Assembly (NCBI RefSeq): GCF_040412425.1
Contig: NC_089743.1
Location: forward strand, 90,241,971 to 90,305,970
Length of the DNA stretch: 64,000 bases
Source: Macrobrachium rosenbergii
Taxonomy: Eukaryota > Arthropoda > Malacostraca > Decapoda > Palaemonidae
Reading direction: 5' to 3'
The notes beneath the pieces are model-generated. The model saw nothing but the letters and a program-made list of their open reading frames with translations, had not been told where the DNA came from and ran no database searches. Every line of letters begins with the position of its first letter. Within the stretch, counting starts at the first letter, position 1. Shown here one piece after another: positions 1 through 11,225 of the stretch. Made by a program: the position numbers and the translations under genes.

Positions 1-789
1 GAATTGTTAAATAGTAATGAACTCCACGTTTTGTCTTGTCGTCGTTCAGCCCGGGGTCTGCCTACATCACTACTGCCCCCAACATAAATGTGGAAAATGA
101 AGGTACCTAAGCCATAGTTTCCAGACGGTCCGTAACGGCCGTAAGATACTGAACTTACCATCATGACTCTTATATTACCGTCATTTTTTACCGAATGCGT
201 CACATAGCGATCATAATGACAATCATGACAAACATTTCTATGCAGAAAACCAGAAGGCCATAGACTTGCTTAGCAGGCTTCCACAAAATATTGATTGATT
301 CCCTATTGATTGACTGACTCATATTCTCAAACTGATATCACAATGACTATGATAATCGACGCCGTTCTTCAAAAATACTGAAACCACTCATGCGAAAGGA
401 GAAAAGAGAACGAATGCAGTTAGAATGAATCTAGAAAAGAACTGCGGAATAAGGCTGAACAGAAGTAAAAGACGAGACTAAGAACTATGGAAGACAGCAA
501 TGCCAAAAATGAGGACGAGAGAGCAGAGGAAAGCTTCTGAAATTGGTCGAAACAAAAAGAATGATAAACACTTAGATAAGTATACTGTATTAGAAATAAA
601 ATAGGGCATTAGGAAAAGATAATTATCATGCAAATGCTTATAATGAAAGATAATAATTCTATAAAATTTTAATGAAATGCCTGATCAGATCTGAAACCTT
701 TTATTAAAATTGAGAAAACAAGAAGTCGAGTATATTTTTGCATGCAAAAAAACACAAAAATGAAATACTATCCCGAAGTCCAATATAAT
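1..789. other. No recognisable feature
   Basis: AT-rich sequence. I see no coding frame longer than chance, no repeat and no splice-flanked exon here. Confidence 0.5.
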
Positions 790-985
790 TCACACTAACA
801 CAAAAGTTAAAAATAAACGCACACACGCATATATTATATATAATATGTGTATATATGTGTGTGTGTGTGTGTGTGTGTATATACATAGGTATATATATAC
901 ATGTATATACATATATTTATATAACATAAATATACATATGCATATATATATACATGTATACATATATATATATAGTATGTGTAAA

Positions 986-1015
<30 letters not shown>
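790..1015. repeat. Compound (TG)n/(TA)n microsatellite
   Basis: Two (TG)n runs, near 857-878 and 988-1012, flank an imperfect (TA)n/(CATA)n stretch. Frames read here give Tyr-Ile-His-Thr strings and are not genes. Confidence 0.9.
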
Positions 1016-1016
<1 letters not shown>

Positions 1017-1690
1017 ACTGTGAAACTGTGAATATGAATATATGGTTAAAAGTGGATAAACTGAAATTGAAGGTATTGAAATGCAATAAGATTGTGTAAT
1101 TGAAGGCTTGGTTTAAATTATTTATTTCTGATACGGATGGATCTCTGACAATCTGCAGGGCCACTGATAGGATACCAGTGAAATCTACAAGTGTTTCGTT
1201 GCTTTCGAGAGCAGCATTGGTGGACTGAGCGAGTGACTGAAAGTAAATTAAACAAACGACAGATCGTAGGGCTATCGGCTTCATCCCTACAGACGTCCCA
1301 TTTCAAGAATGAAACAGGAGATGTCCAGCTGTGTCATCAAGAAACAGATAAATAACTAAATAAATAAATTAATTAATAAATAAATATATAAATAAATAAA
1401 TAAAAGCGAAAGCACAACGTATTTGTCAACAACTTGATTGCCATCAGGTGTCAAGAGGTAGAGGTATTCTTAATTACAACAGCACCTATGCGAGTAGTGC
1501 TAAAGAAATGACTATCATAAAATCTTTCAGCCAGTGACATAAAGGCCACCGGGTAATCGTCATTTTTGCTTAAATTTTAAATGGTAACCCTCTGCCTGTT
1601 CTGCTCATCTGATTCCTAAATTAAATTGTAGATATGGGATGTTTACCAATTACAAAACATTACAGTCAGTATTAATCTTGGTATGTTTGG
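1016..1690. other. Intergenic, no gene seen
   Basis: Contains a degenerate (TAAA)n tract near 1350-1405. Otherwise I see no feature. Confidence 0.4.
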
Positions 1691-1697
1691 TATGATA

Positions 1698-1701
1698 ATC
1701 T

Positions 1702-1735
<34 letters not shown>
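1698..1735. repeat. (CT)n microsatellite
   Basis: Near-perfect CT run; its antisense frame gives an Arg-Glu repeat with no coding meaning. Confidence 0.9.
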
Positions 1736-1737
<2 letters not shown>

Positions 1738-1974
1738 TTAATGTTAGCACGGTATTTTTGGATATCAGGTACAACAGTAGGTTGGTGAAAAGCACATAAT
1801 TCGAAAACGTTAGGAGCGGGGAGGAGAGAGAAAGAATGACGTAGAAAATGCGGATAGAAAGTATGCAAGAAGGAGGATGAATGTTGCCAAGATACAGAGA
1901 ATTGTGCAGTATGTATAAGGGGGTTGAATACTGCATAATCTCGTGCCTATTGTTGCACTGGATGTCCATTTGAC

Positions 1975-2160
1975 TATTTTATTTCTGCTGATAGAAATTC
2001 ATTTCTCGCTATAATGTGGTTTGGATTCCACAATAAGCTGTAGGTCCCGTTGCTAGGTAACCAATTGGTTCTTAGCCACGTCAAATAAATCTAATCCTCG
2101 GGCCAGCCCTAGGAGAGCTGTTAATCAGCACAGTGGTCTGCTTAAACTAAGGTATACTTA
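1975..2160 (+). repeat. SINE family A, copy 1, 5' truncated
   Basis: The body matches the copies at 6265-6545 and 45425-45700 in reverse complement. Shared blocks include GATAGAAATTCATTTCTCG, the stretch with TCCACAATAAGCTGTAGGTC, and GAGCTGTTAATCAGC. The copy ends with the same tail, a TTAAACTA-type word followed by GTATACTT. The tRNA-like head present in the other two copies is missing, as expected for a 5'-truncated insertion made by LINE machinery. That mechanism is inferred. Confidence 0.85.
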
Positions 2161-5100
2161 ACTTTTCAGCGATCTGACGAACCCTATGCTTAATAAGTTA
2201 CCTTTGCTGAATTTAATAAGTGAAATTAAGTGCCTACTCCAGTCTTAGACTTTGTTCAGTACACTTGATAGGCCTGCATGTTAATTTTAACAATCAACAA
2301 AGCCCCTCTCTGTGTTTCAGGAGACTCCCCTTCCTAAGTTTGCCAGATAAGCTCCCTCTGCTGTGGAGCCTACGTCCACATTTAACTCCGTTGCCAGCGT
2401 GGGATATCTTTCCCTTATGATTCAACTGAACGGGATCTATTTCCCCTTTAAAACGAGCTGTATTCACGTGTGTTTTCCCCTGTAACTCATTGGTGATTAA
2501 GTTGAGACCCCGTTTGTATAACAACTGTACTTAATTCTCGATCTGTTCTTGTGTAATTAAAACCCTAGAATTGTAACCCCAGGGTCTCACTGGCAACTTC
2601 CACTCCCTTCCCTCCTTCCGTTTACAAGTAGACAGCCAAGTCATAACAAGGATCACTCAATGTTGTACACTGTGTTGCTGACCCGGCTCCCAACCTGTAA
2701 CAATACCTTACTGAATTTCTTCAATAGCAAATGCCGCAGGAACTGGTAACCCAACAATAATTTCTAACCCTAAGCAAGGATTACAAGTCCTCATGCATCT
2801 GTCAAAACTAATTATCTGTGAATTTAGATAGTCGTGTAACAAAACTTTTCTTGAGAATGACATAAATCCCAATATGGAGAATGAATTGATTGTTGCTGTC
2901 TCCATGATGTTCATGGAAAGTGAGACTTGTCGCCGGTAGCAGAATTAAATGGCTATAATTTTCCCCCCTTGAAACTAACAAACGTCATACCAAGGGCGTC
3001 TGGAACAAGTTCTGTGGAGACTGTTCGTTACCATAAATAATTACTGTTCTATAGCTACACAAAACTGTTATGAACATTCAACCTTAATCACTTAAAAAGT
3101 TTGTTAATATGCAGGATCTGAGAGTTGTCAATGACTTGAGACCTTCATAAATTTGCCTGATTTTATAATCTTATCGTTCCAAGGCCGAGATCCCAAAAGG
3201 TCAGTATCCACTTTGAGGTGACGAGAGAAAAACAATTACCCGTGAAGAGAATCAGTGTTTTGCCATTTTTTAGGTCGAAAATCAACTAGACTATTTTCTA
3301 CTCGGCTCGAAAACACGGTGTTATGGCTAACTCGAGGGGAGATAGGGATTTTTAGGGCGATTTTACGATTACTAGACGATTTTTAAAGGCTATAAAATGA
3401 CCGAAGACTCAATTTATGAAAATACCCTCGCCCTCTCTCTCTCTCTCTCTCTCTGTCGCAGTATCTCTAAAGCCAAATAACAAGGGGAGTGAATGAAGTG
3501 GACATATAATGACATCATTATATAAATTCAAGAGATTTACACAACCGTATTCGTATATATACAGGTTTCAGTGATTGTGATCGTTATGATGGCATTAACG
3601 ATTCGATCAATGACAGAAAATTAAACATTTAATCAGGCTCAAATAATTCATTCTAATCCTTCTTTTATCTCAAAAATAAAATGCTGGATACCACATTTTC
3701 CTGCAAATTCCATGTCTTTTTTTTTTTTTATTTTGCATTTGAACGTTGGCATAATTTTTCCCAATGAGGGAAACCATTCAGTTTTAAGATTGGAAGCGCG
3801 AATTCTCGTGGTTCAATCTAAACACTTTGAAATACAAAGAAGATAACACATTCAGGATAAATACATTTTAAATTATCACTAAAAGATAATGTATAAACCT
3901 ATTTCATGCAAAGTAAAAATTATCACTACAAGAACATTTATAAATATTTCATGCAGAGAAAATAAAAAATTATGAAAAGTACTTCTGCAATCATCACTAA
4001 AAAATAATCTACGTCTGTTATAAACTATATATTAGAGAAACTAATATTAGTTACCGCTCAGGCTCGGGCTGTGCTCAGTGACGTCACGTGGTACTAGTGC
4101 CTCTTTGTACTTACCTGGAAAGTACAAATACAATATAGTAGATGGCAGCCAAAATATAAATTATTCAGGTGCGTAATCAATCACGCACAACCAAATTACT
4201 GAGCTACAATCATACGAAAACTACGTATACCAGACAGAAATACTGGTAAACGTACGAACAACCAGAGAAGGAAGGGGGCCACCGGAATCTAACTAGACGT
4301 TTGGGTTCAGAGCTTCGGCTGAGACGGAACTGCTATAGCTTGTATCGCAGTGTGGCAGTTTGTGCTCTCCTGTAGTGTGTGATTTCTTGCCTTTCTAGGC
4401 AGTGTATATTATGCAAGCTTCCTTGAAAAGGTATGAAACTTTTGTAAATATGTCAACAGACTTAAATGTGCAATATTTTTCTTAACGTCGTTTGTTATTG
4501 GCATTATATAACTGACAACCTTCAACATGACAGGAAACAGTACTCGGCTTACTGAATAGGCTCTGATAAGTACCGGAGAAGAGAAACGACCCGTTATATG
4601 GTGTCTTTATTATGTAATAATTAGTAGGTACACACAGTACGGAAGCAGGTATTTTTAACCATCTCGTAAAGCCAAGTGACTTCAACCAAGTTTACACTAA
4701 ACAAGCAAGCAACTGCTAAGAAGGAAACAAAAATGCACGACACTCGTCCGTACTAACATAAAAAGCACAGAAAACTTTCAAACTCACAACACCACAGTAA
4801 AATGAATTTATAACAACACAGTTTACAAAAAAATAAAATGCATCCTTCATTCAAGAACTGCAATTTTCAAAAATCTCAAGTGGAAGCAAAACTTACTCGT
4901 GTAATAAAAAACTTTCTTTTTACAATATAACAAAATAAACAGCATTAAGAATACAATACGTAACGGCAAATAGACGGTCAATCATGCATGCGCATAGTTG
5001 GTGATTGTACAGACATTACCGTCGGATTTATCGCTGTCCGGTGGTAAGTAGGTGATTGGGCATTTCTCCTATTGGACAGAGGAATGCCCATTAATGTTGT

Positions 5101-5200
5101 ACTGTCTGTAGCGATGTATGTGCATTGCGAAACAGGTTGCCGAAACGTGGAAAATTTGGAAATGTGGCCTCCGGTGTGGATGTTTTCATGCACAAGAAAA
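2161..5200. other. Intergenic, no gene seen
   Basis: Includes a short (CT)n run at about 3433-3455. Positions 4290-4430, ending at AAG/GTATGA near 4431, have the look of a non-coding exon with a splice donor, but nothing else supports that. No coding frame was recognised. Confidence 0.35.
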
Positions 5201-5249
5201 TGTGGAAATGTTGGCAACACTGCAATCACCTCATTTAAGCCCGAGTCGT

Positions 5250-5510
5250 CATGGCGAGCAGAGCTGAGGAAGGAGAATTTTGGTCTCCGAGTTTTTGGAC
5301 ATTTATCGTGGTCTACCTGCCTTGTGGAATGTTAAAAGTGAGTCTTTTAAAATCAGGGCATTGAAATCTGAAGGATATACCAAACTGATTGAGAAATTAT
5401 AAAATATTTCAACATATTATGGTTGTTCGGAAAATAAACTCTTTCCGCTCAAATTACAGAAGGGAACTAAAGAGGGTTATTGACAGTGAAAAGTCCGGAG
5501 CTGGATTAGA
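5250..5510 (+). pseudogene. MADF-domain protein remnant, probable PIF/Harbinger accessory ORF
   Basis: Reading + from ATG at 5251, and allowing frameshifts, gives an N-terminus MASRAEEGEF. After a shift comes FLDIYRGLPALWNVKSESF, and after a stop and another shift KINSFRSNYRRELKRV followed by SEKSGAG. These are the hallmark blocks of the MADF DNA-binding domain (Trp-Asn-Val-Lys block, then Asn-x-x-x-x-Tyr-Arg-Arg-Glu-x-x-Lys). At least two frame breaks and an in-frame stop make it a pseudogene. MADF/SANT proteins are the usual second product of animal PIF/Harbinger transposons, where they help deliver the transposase to the nucleus and to DNA. A Harbinger transposase tail lies on the opposite strand 1 kb away, facing this ORF, which supports one decayed element. 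A host MADF gene fragment is the alternative. Confidence 0.75.
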
Positions 5511-6264
5511 CTAAAGATATAAAATTACATCTTTACGCGACCAGGAATGCCAGGTGCGGCATCATCGGAAGATAACATTCCTCGGAGCTGCAAATTAGAT
5601 GAACTCGTAAGATAATACGCTTGTTGACAATCAGGTGTTAAAATCGTACGAACTACGAAAAATGGCTTTAAAACCATTGATGTCAGTTACTTATTTTACA
5701 GATCCCATTTGTTTCTAATTTTTACCTACCTGACATCCCTGTAGGTCTCTGCTTATCAAATTTAAATTAAATGATGTCAGTCGTTGAATCATTTAAGAAT
5801 TTTAATCAGTTCAGTACATATACTTTAAACAATCTGCAGGCTTAGTTATATTTGTAAGAACTTATATTTTTTCCATTTATTATTTAAAACGTTTAATAGG
5901 CAGCATGAATCAAAATGATACAAAATATAGCCTATAAAATAATGGCTTCTGAGATGTTGAATCCAATCGAGCGGCTCCATCTATTTTGTTTATAAAATGA
6001 ATATATTTTTGCACAGCCTAAGTTAGTTAGGGTAATCAAAACAGATAAACTTATTAGGTTAATACATTTTGTTATGAAGCCTTCCCTAATTTATGCATTG
6101 ATGATTGTACGTCAATGGAAATATTTTGTAAATTTCTCTCCGATTTCTTTTGCACAATGTCGTTTTATTTAGAGGTTCTCGTGGAAGCAGCTGTTCTGTT
6201 CCTGATCTCAAATTTCCTTCTATTATTTCATTATTAGTTGCATCACTTGTGTCGAACTCACCTT
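5511..6264. other. Interior of the decayed Harbinger element, no gene seen
   Basis: AT-rich sequence between the MADF remnant and the transposase tail; no further coding block recognised. Confidence 0.35.
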
Positions 6265-6545
6265 CTTAAGTATACATTCGTTTAACCAGACCACTGAGCT
6301 GATTAACAGCTCTCCTAGGGCTGGCCCGAAGGGTTAGACTTATTTTACGTGGCTAAGAACCAATTGGCTACCTACCAATGGGACCTACAGCTTACTGTGG
6401 AATCCGAACCACATTATACCGATAAATGAATTTCTATCACCAGAAATAAATTCCTCTAATTCTTCATTGGCTGGCCGGAGAATCGAACGCGGGCCTAGGA
6501 GAGTGCTAGCCAAGTACGATATAGACCCATCCAATGAGGAACTAA
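6265..6545 (-). repeat. SINE family A, copy 2, near full length
   Basis: Read on -, it begins with a tRNA-like head at about 6545-6480 containing a B-box-like GCGTTCGATTCTC. The conserved body follows, including AGAAATTCATTTATCGG and CTGTTAATCAGC, and then the tail GTATACTTAAG. It matches the copy at 45425-45700 over its whole length. The tRNA-derived head implies an internal RNA polymerase III promoter. The insertion truncates the Harbinger transposase frame: the last 15 or so codons of that open frame are SINE sequence. Confidence 0.85.
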
Positions 6546-6554
6546 AACTTGAAA

Positions 6555-6865
6555 ATAAGCAGCAACATTTTGCTTCAGTAAAAAATTATGTAAGCAATAG
6601 CATGCCAATACAGTTATGGATGCTTTACTTGGAAATAAGTTAATAGCAGATAAGAGAACTCTAAATCTGGATGCTAAGATGCCAAAGGCATTTTCCACAA
6701 CTCGACTTACTGGGATAGCCGAAAGTTAAAGAGAGTTCCTGCTCTTTAGACAAGTTTCTTTGTGGTTATGGCTTCATCAAGTTACCCACGAGTGGAAAAG
6801 CATCGTCACACACAAAAACATAGGGCAACATTTCAGTGCCTTCTTAAGGTCATACTTTAACAGCA
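6555..6865 (-). pseudogene. PIF/Harbinger transposase C-terminal fragment (DDE_Tnp_4 type)
   Basis: On -, the segment near 6800-6860 reads PYVFVCDDAFPL, followed by QRNLSKEQEL. After a frameshift comes VVENAFGILASRFRVLL and then VLACYCLHNFLL. This is the conserved end of Harbinger transposases: the Asp of DDAFPL and the Glu of VVENAFG are, by family knowledge, the last two residues of the DDE triad. One in-frame stop and a frameshift show decay. The 3' end is replaced by a SINE at about 6545. The first Asp and the N-terminal half were not found. Together with the convergent MADF remnant at 5250-5510 it defines a dead Harbinger element. Confidence 0.88.
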
Positions 6866-7010
6866 ACTTTCCAAACCTCAAGTGTAAGAAGGCCGAGGAC
6901 AACTTCTGGTTAAGGTTAAATCAACCACCAGCAGAAAACAATACCATTCGTATAAAGGGCTAGACATAAGCTGCCCGACACAATCCAAAACTATATAGTA
7001 GCCCGTGCAC

Positions 7011-7165
7011 GGACAATTGCCACTGGGAAAATTGCCACCAGGATGATTGCCATGCTGATCATTGTCCATGTGGGAGAATTGCCACTGTGAACATTGCCCA
7101 TGTGTGAATATTGCCACTGGGAACACTGTTCTTGTGTGAATATTGCCACTGGGAACACTCCCATT
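7011..7165 (+). repeat. Left MULE end: short tandem repeats
   Basis: The words ATTGCCAC, GGGAA and CATGTG(T)GAA recur about every 15-35 bp. Reverse-complement words occur at 8578-8640, so the array serves as a terminal inverted repeat. Confidence 0.8.
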
Positions 7166-7499
7166 GAAATTAAAGATTTATGTAAAAATACTGATTTTAT
7201 TTAAAAGATGAAATTGCCTTTTACAACCATTTGCAACTATTTATCACTGATGTTTCGTCAAATGGAAACTGATTTTATATTTACAATATGAAATTGCCTT
7301 TTATGACCATTTACAACTATTTATCACCGATTCCTAAACGAGAAACTAGTTTAATAGTTTTTTTAAATGTAAGCTAGGGCATACTGTTACTTCCTCATTT
7401 TGAAATATTCTTGTTTCATATAGTAACGGTTCCGTTAAGACCCACAGTGGCTAGTATCACAAGCGGCTGCAACCTTAGAAGAAGCTACACTTTCTCAAT

Positions 7500-8345
7500 C
7501 ACCTTCTGTGAATAGCATTTGCAGAAATGTTCGCAAATGGAGGCAGAAAAATGCAAATTTAACGGCTGTTCCGATGCCACGTACAGGATACGCCATACCA
7601 AAGAATGTAGGCTACTGTTCTCGACACGGGAGAAAAGTTTCTTCAAAATGATTCTGGAGTTGGTGAAGCAAATCGCATACTTATATTTACAACTGCAACA
7701 GGTATGGAAGATCCAAAGAGGTTCAAGAACTGGGCTATTGATGGCACATTTAAAGTGGCTCCTGAAATGTTTTATCAACTTCTAACCATTCATGTTCAGA
7801 TAATCTGAGCATTCCTCGAGCGTTTGCTCTCTTACCAAGCAAAACTGAATCAGCGCATAGAAGAATCTATGTCAAAATTAAGAGCTATCGATTACGACCT
7901 CAAAATATCACAATTGACTTTGAGATGGCCCCTCTCAATGCCCTTAAATACGTTTACCCCAATGCTAATCTGCATGGCTGTCTCTTCCACTTTTCGAAGT
8001 CGTTATACAGGAAGGTTTTTGATCTTGGTTATAAACGAGAATACCACACAAATAATAAATTCTCTCTTTCAATGAGGAATTTTTCTGCATTTGCGTTGGT
8101 GCCACCAGAAGATGTTATTGAAGTTTATTGAAGATCTATCAGGGATGAAGGTGTACCATCGAAATTTATCTCGAAATGACTTACAGCGGGGTATTAAGAG
8201 GAAGAAGAAGCAACCAACGAAGAGATCAGCCTATATTCCCAGGTGCTCTTTGGAACGTCAACAGTCGAACTGAGCCAGCTTCACCCCGTAGGCCTACCAA
8301 TAACTGTGTTGAAGCATTTCATAATGTTCTAAACAAATCCGTGAG
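7500..8345 (+). pseudogene. MULE transposase pseudogene
   Basis: Reading + with frameshifts gives SGVGEANRILIFTTATG, then WAIDGTFKVAPEMFYQLLTI, IPRAFALLPSKTE, and DFEMAPLNALKYVYPNANLH followed by GCLFHFSKSLYRKV. After a gap come PGALWNVN and PTNNCVEAFHNVLNKSV. This is the MULE transposase core. By family knowledge, WAIDGTF and DFEMA carry the two catalytic Asp, GCLFHF is the C/H block, and NNCVEAFHN carries the catalytic Glu. The N-terminal FLYWCH zinc-finger region common in arthropod members is not evident. A conspicuous Cys/His-containing segment at 7519-7610 may be its remnant. Several indels break the frame, so it cannot encode a working enzyme. Confidence 0.88.
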
Positions 8346-8640
8346 TAATTGTTGTATTTGAAGTCTATTGCATATAATATACACATATTTTGATAAAGTT
8401 TATAAATATCAGGTATTTTTTTAAATAATCATTTTATATTTACCTTATATTAAAATATAGGATTGACTCTTAGATACTGTATTGCCTTTTATATAAATTT
8501 TTGATGTTCCTATAAATAAAGGAATTTTTCGAAAAACTATTCTTAACCTGAATTTTAGTTATAAGACCTGAAAGCAACTGGGCAGTGTTCCCATGGCGAT
8601 GTTCACACAGGGGCAATCCTCCCAGTGGAAATTCTCCTAG

Positions 8641-9720
8641 ACCCATAGCAGCCTAGCACTCGCCGAACTCTACAAACAACAGTAACAAACTATTACGAAG
8701 CGTAATGCAGGAAAAAAGTTTAAATTGTTTTCAGATCACGCCAGAACTTCTTAAAACCTCAACTAAAGGATAATGGTCTTACCTTAGATCAAGGGCGAAG
8801 CATGAATGGTTCAAGTGAAGATTTTCCAATCGATTATTCGCTCCGTGCATGATGTCGAGCCAAGAGGAAGAAGAGAATGAGTGAGCTAGTATTTAGTGAA
8901 GGTCCATTTCACAAATCAATACACAAACGCCTAAAAGTTCCATTTGTAATTTAGCTATCTTCCCTTCAGGACGTCCGCTAAACGTACTTCACTGCAGCCC
9001 AGCACTCAAAGGTTTAAAAAACGGATTGTATGAGTGAACCCTTCAGGTCAACATAGCCACTGTTCGCGCCGAAGTAGCAGAATTCACTGACGACCATTTC
9101 TCCACCTTCTCATACGTTAGCTCTTCCCGGGAATCATTGCTTGTCCTTGTCCTCAAGACCACCTAACAACAGATAATGCCATTATGCAAATTAACTTAAT
9201 ATAATGGGAAAAAACCTGCGAAGACATTTTATCCTAAACAGTCATGCATAAATTGAACATACCACAGTGAAAATTACCCCATTCAGACCAACACACAAAG
9301 CTGTGAGAAAATTATACGACAGAAAAATATTTTAGTTGTGTGGCCTGATTCCCACCAGTCGTTGACCAAGACAGGTTACATGCCTTTTTGGGGGGTCCAG
9401 CCCCCTCGGCAGTGGCATAGCTGGCATTCCGTCATTGGTGGGCCTAGGTGGGGCCAAGATATTTTTTTCTGGGGGCAAATGAAAATTACACAAAACTAAT
9501 GTACCAACTCTGTAACGAGTAAAACATACTATTCTCGAATGTATATCCATGTGAATGAAGGAAAACAATAGTATTATCAATTAGTAAACCTGCATTTGAA
9601 ATTATAGAGCTCAATTTTCAATTAATTTTCAACTTACTATATGCAGATGTATCAAATACTGTCATGTAAATTTCCTCACAACCTTATATTCAACACTAGC
9701 CTAATTTCTATGATCAAAGT
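8641..9720. other. Intergenic, no gene seen
   Basis: Positions 9385-9460 carry a G/C-rich motif (GGGGTCCAGCCCCCTCGGCAG, then TGGCATAGC). It loosely resembles 37455-37515 on the other strand and may be a dispersed repeat. Nothing else was recognised. Confidence 0.35.
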
Positions 9721-10220
9721 NNNNNNNNNNNNNNNNNNNNNNNNNNNNNNNNNNNNNNNNNNNNNNNNNNNNNNNNNNNNNNNNNNNNNNNNNNNNNNNN
9801 NNNNNNNNNNNNNNNNNNNNNNNNNNNNNNNNNNNNNNNNNNNNNNNNNNNNNNNNNNNNNNNNNNNNNNNNNNNNNNNNNNNNNNNNNNNNNNNNNNNN
9901 NNNNNNNNNNNNNNNNNNNNNNNNNNNNNNNNNNNNNNNNNNNNNNNNNNNNNNNNNNNNNNNNNNNNNNNNNNNNNNNNNNNNNNNNNNNNNNNNNNNN
10001 NNNNNNNNNNNNNNNNNNNNNNNNNNNNNNNNNNNNNNNNNNNNNNNNNNNNNNNNNNNNNNNNNNNNNNNNNNNNNNNNNNNNNNNNNNNNNNNNNNNN
10101 NNNNNNNNNNNNNNNNNNNNNNNNNNNNNNNNNNNNNNNNNNNNNNNNNNNNNNNNNNNNNNNNNNNNNNNNNNNNNNNNNNNNNNNNNNNNNNNNNNNN
10201 NNNNNNNNNNNNNNNNNNNN
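9721..10220. other. Assembly gap (500 N)
   Basis: Exactly 500 undetermined bases, the usual placeholder length for a scaffold join. Any reading frame spanning it is meaningless. Confidence 0.99.
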
Positions 10221-10806
10221 GATATTTATTTCAAATGGTGTGTTTGTTTCCTTTTTTTAAATAACGGACATGCCTTTTCATTTACCTCTGTGTTAACTTA
10301 TTTTCCATTGCCAAGTAAACCATTTCAGATGCACCTTAGGTTAGTTTTTTAACTGTAGACTTTGTTTCAGCTGATGCTGTCTAATTATAATCAAGGTCTA
10401 AAGTTATGTTTACCATCAGGCCTAATTGCCAGTCATTAATTTTTTTTTTTTTTTTTCGTATATTGTGAACCGAATTGCTGGTTTTTCTTCGAGAAGTAGA
10501 TTAGGTTGTAGCCCTGGCCACTGCATAGCCTAGTTCTGTGTGTTTGTAGTAAAACTGTAGAACGCCACACAGCGTATTACCTTAGAAATTGATTGTAACT
10601 ATACTTTTAGTGGTAAAATTTTATAAGTTGCCAACAAGACTCCAGCCAGCCATTTTTGCGTGAAAAACCAGTGGTTATTTTTCGGAAGACTCCAGCCACC
10701 TCCCACATTACAACTTATATTTTTCTTGGATAAAACTCATCAAAACGAAAACTTTCTTCTCAATACATGACCTTCGCAAATGCTTAATAACAGAGAAAAA
10801 TAATTA
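10221..10806. other. No gene; fragment related to the adjacent foldback element
   Basis: The segment 10633-10700 (CTCCAGCCAGCCATTTTT, then TTTTTCGGAAGACTCCAGCC) is a diverged inverted copy of the centre of the foldback element at about 11010-11040. It suggests an older, broken copy or an internal rearrangement. Confidence 0.5.
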
Positions 10807-11225
10807 ATCAAATTACGACTTATAAGGTAACACAGTACCCCCCCCCCCTCCATAGCTAACACGGCAAAATTGTAACCAGTAAACACCCCTAGGTTACGTC
10901 ACGTTGGTATTTTCAGGTTCTTTTAGTGCCCTGTCATTTCCTAGCCATTTTTTAATGAAAAACCCAAAATGGTTTTTCATGCAAAAATGGCTAATTGGAA
11001 CCTTCCGAAATGGCTGGCTGGAGTTTTCCGAAAAATTACCAAACCATTTAGGGTTTTTCTTGCAAAAATGGCTAGGAAATGATAGGCCACTAAAAGAACC
11101 TAAAAATACCAACCTAACGTAACCTAGGGGTGTTTACAGGTTACAATTTTGCCATATTATCTATGGAGGTTGTTTGGGGGTGGGGGGTGGCCTGTATTGT
11201 CTTACCTTATAAGTTGTAATTTAAT
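10807..11225. mobile_element. Foldback (long inverted repeat) element
   Basis: The left arm (10807-10965) and right arm (about 11045-11225) are reverse complements with few mismatches. Paired landmarks are ACTTATAAGGTAA with TTACCTTATAAGT, GCAAAATTGTAACC with GGTTACAATTTTGC, AAACACCCCTAGGTTACGT with ACGTAACCTAGGGGTGTTT, and CATTTCCTAGCCATTTTT with its complement. The short asymmetric centre holds AAATGGCTGGCTGGAG. It encodes no protein; the antisense frames of about 70 residues are by-products of the symmetry. A core of about 80 bp is shared with the MITEs at 40738-41904. Confidence 0.85.

Larger units (their letters stand above)
7011..8640 (+). mobile_element. MULE (Mutator-like) DNA transposon, truncated
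   Basis: A broken MULE transposase (7500-8345) is bracketed by inverted, internally repetitive ends. The left end (about 7011-7165) repeats a unit of the type ATTGCCACTGGGAAcA several times. The right end (about 8578-8640) carries the same words in reverse complement, such as CCCAGTGGAAATTCTCC and GCAGTGTTCCCATGGCGATG. At 1.6 kb it is shorter than typical autonomous MULEs. No convincing 8-11-bp target duplication could be read. Confidence 0.75.

Noticed and set aside
2160..2700. Possible solo LTR
   Set aside because: Some polyadenylation-like and CT-rich features, but no second copy or clear ends in the window.
7011..7165. CRISPR-like array of spaced repeats
   Set aside because: Eukaryotic context, irregular spacing and variable units; it is the end of a MULE.
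9641..10264. Open frame spanning the first N gap
   Set aside because: Same reason; the flanking residues show no domain.
10894..11122. Pair of about 72-codon frames on both strands with similar sequence
   Set aside because: Symmetry of the foldback element makes both strands read alike; not genes.
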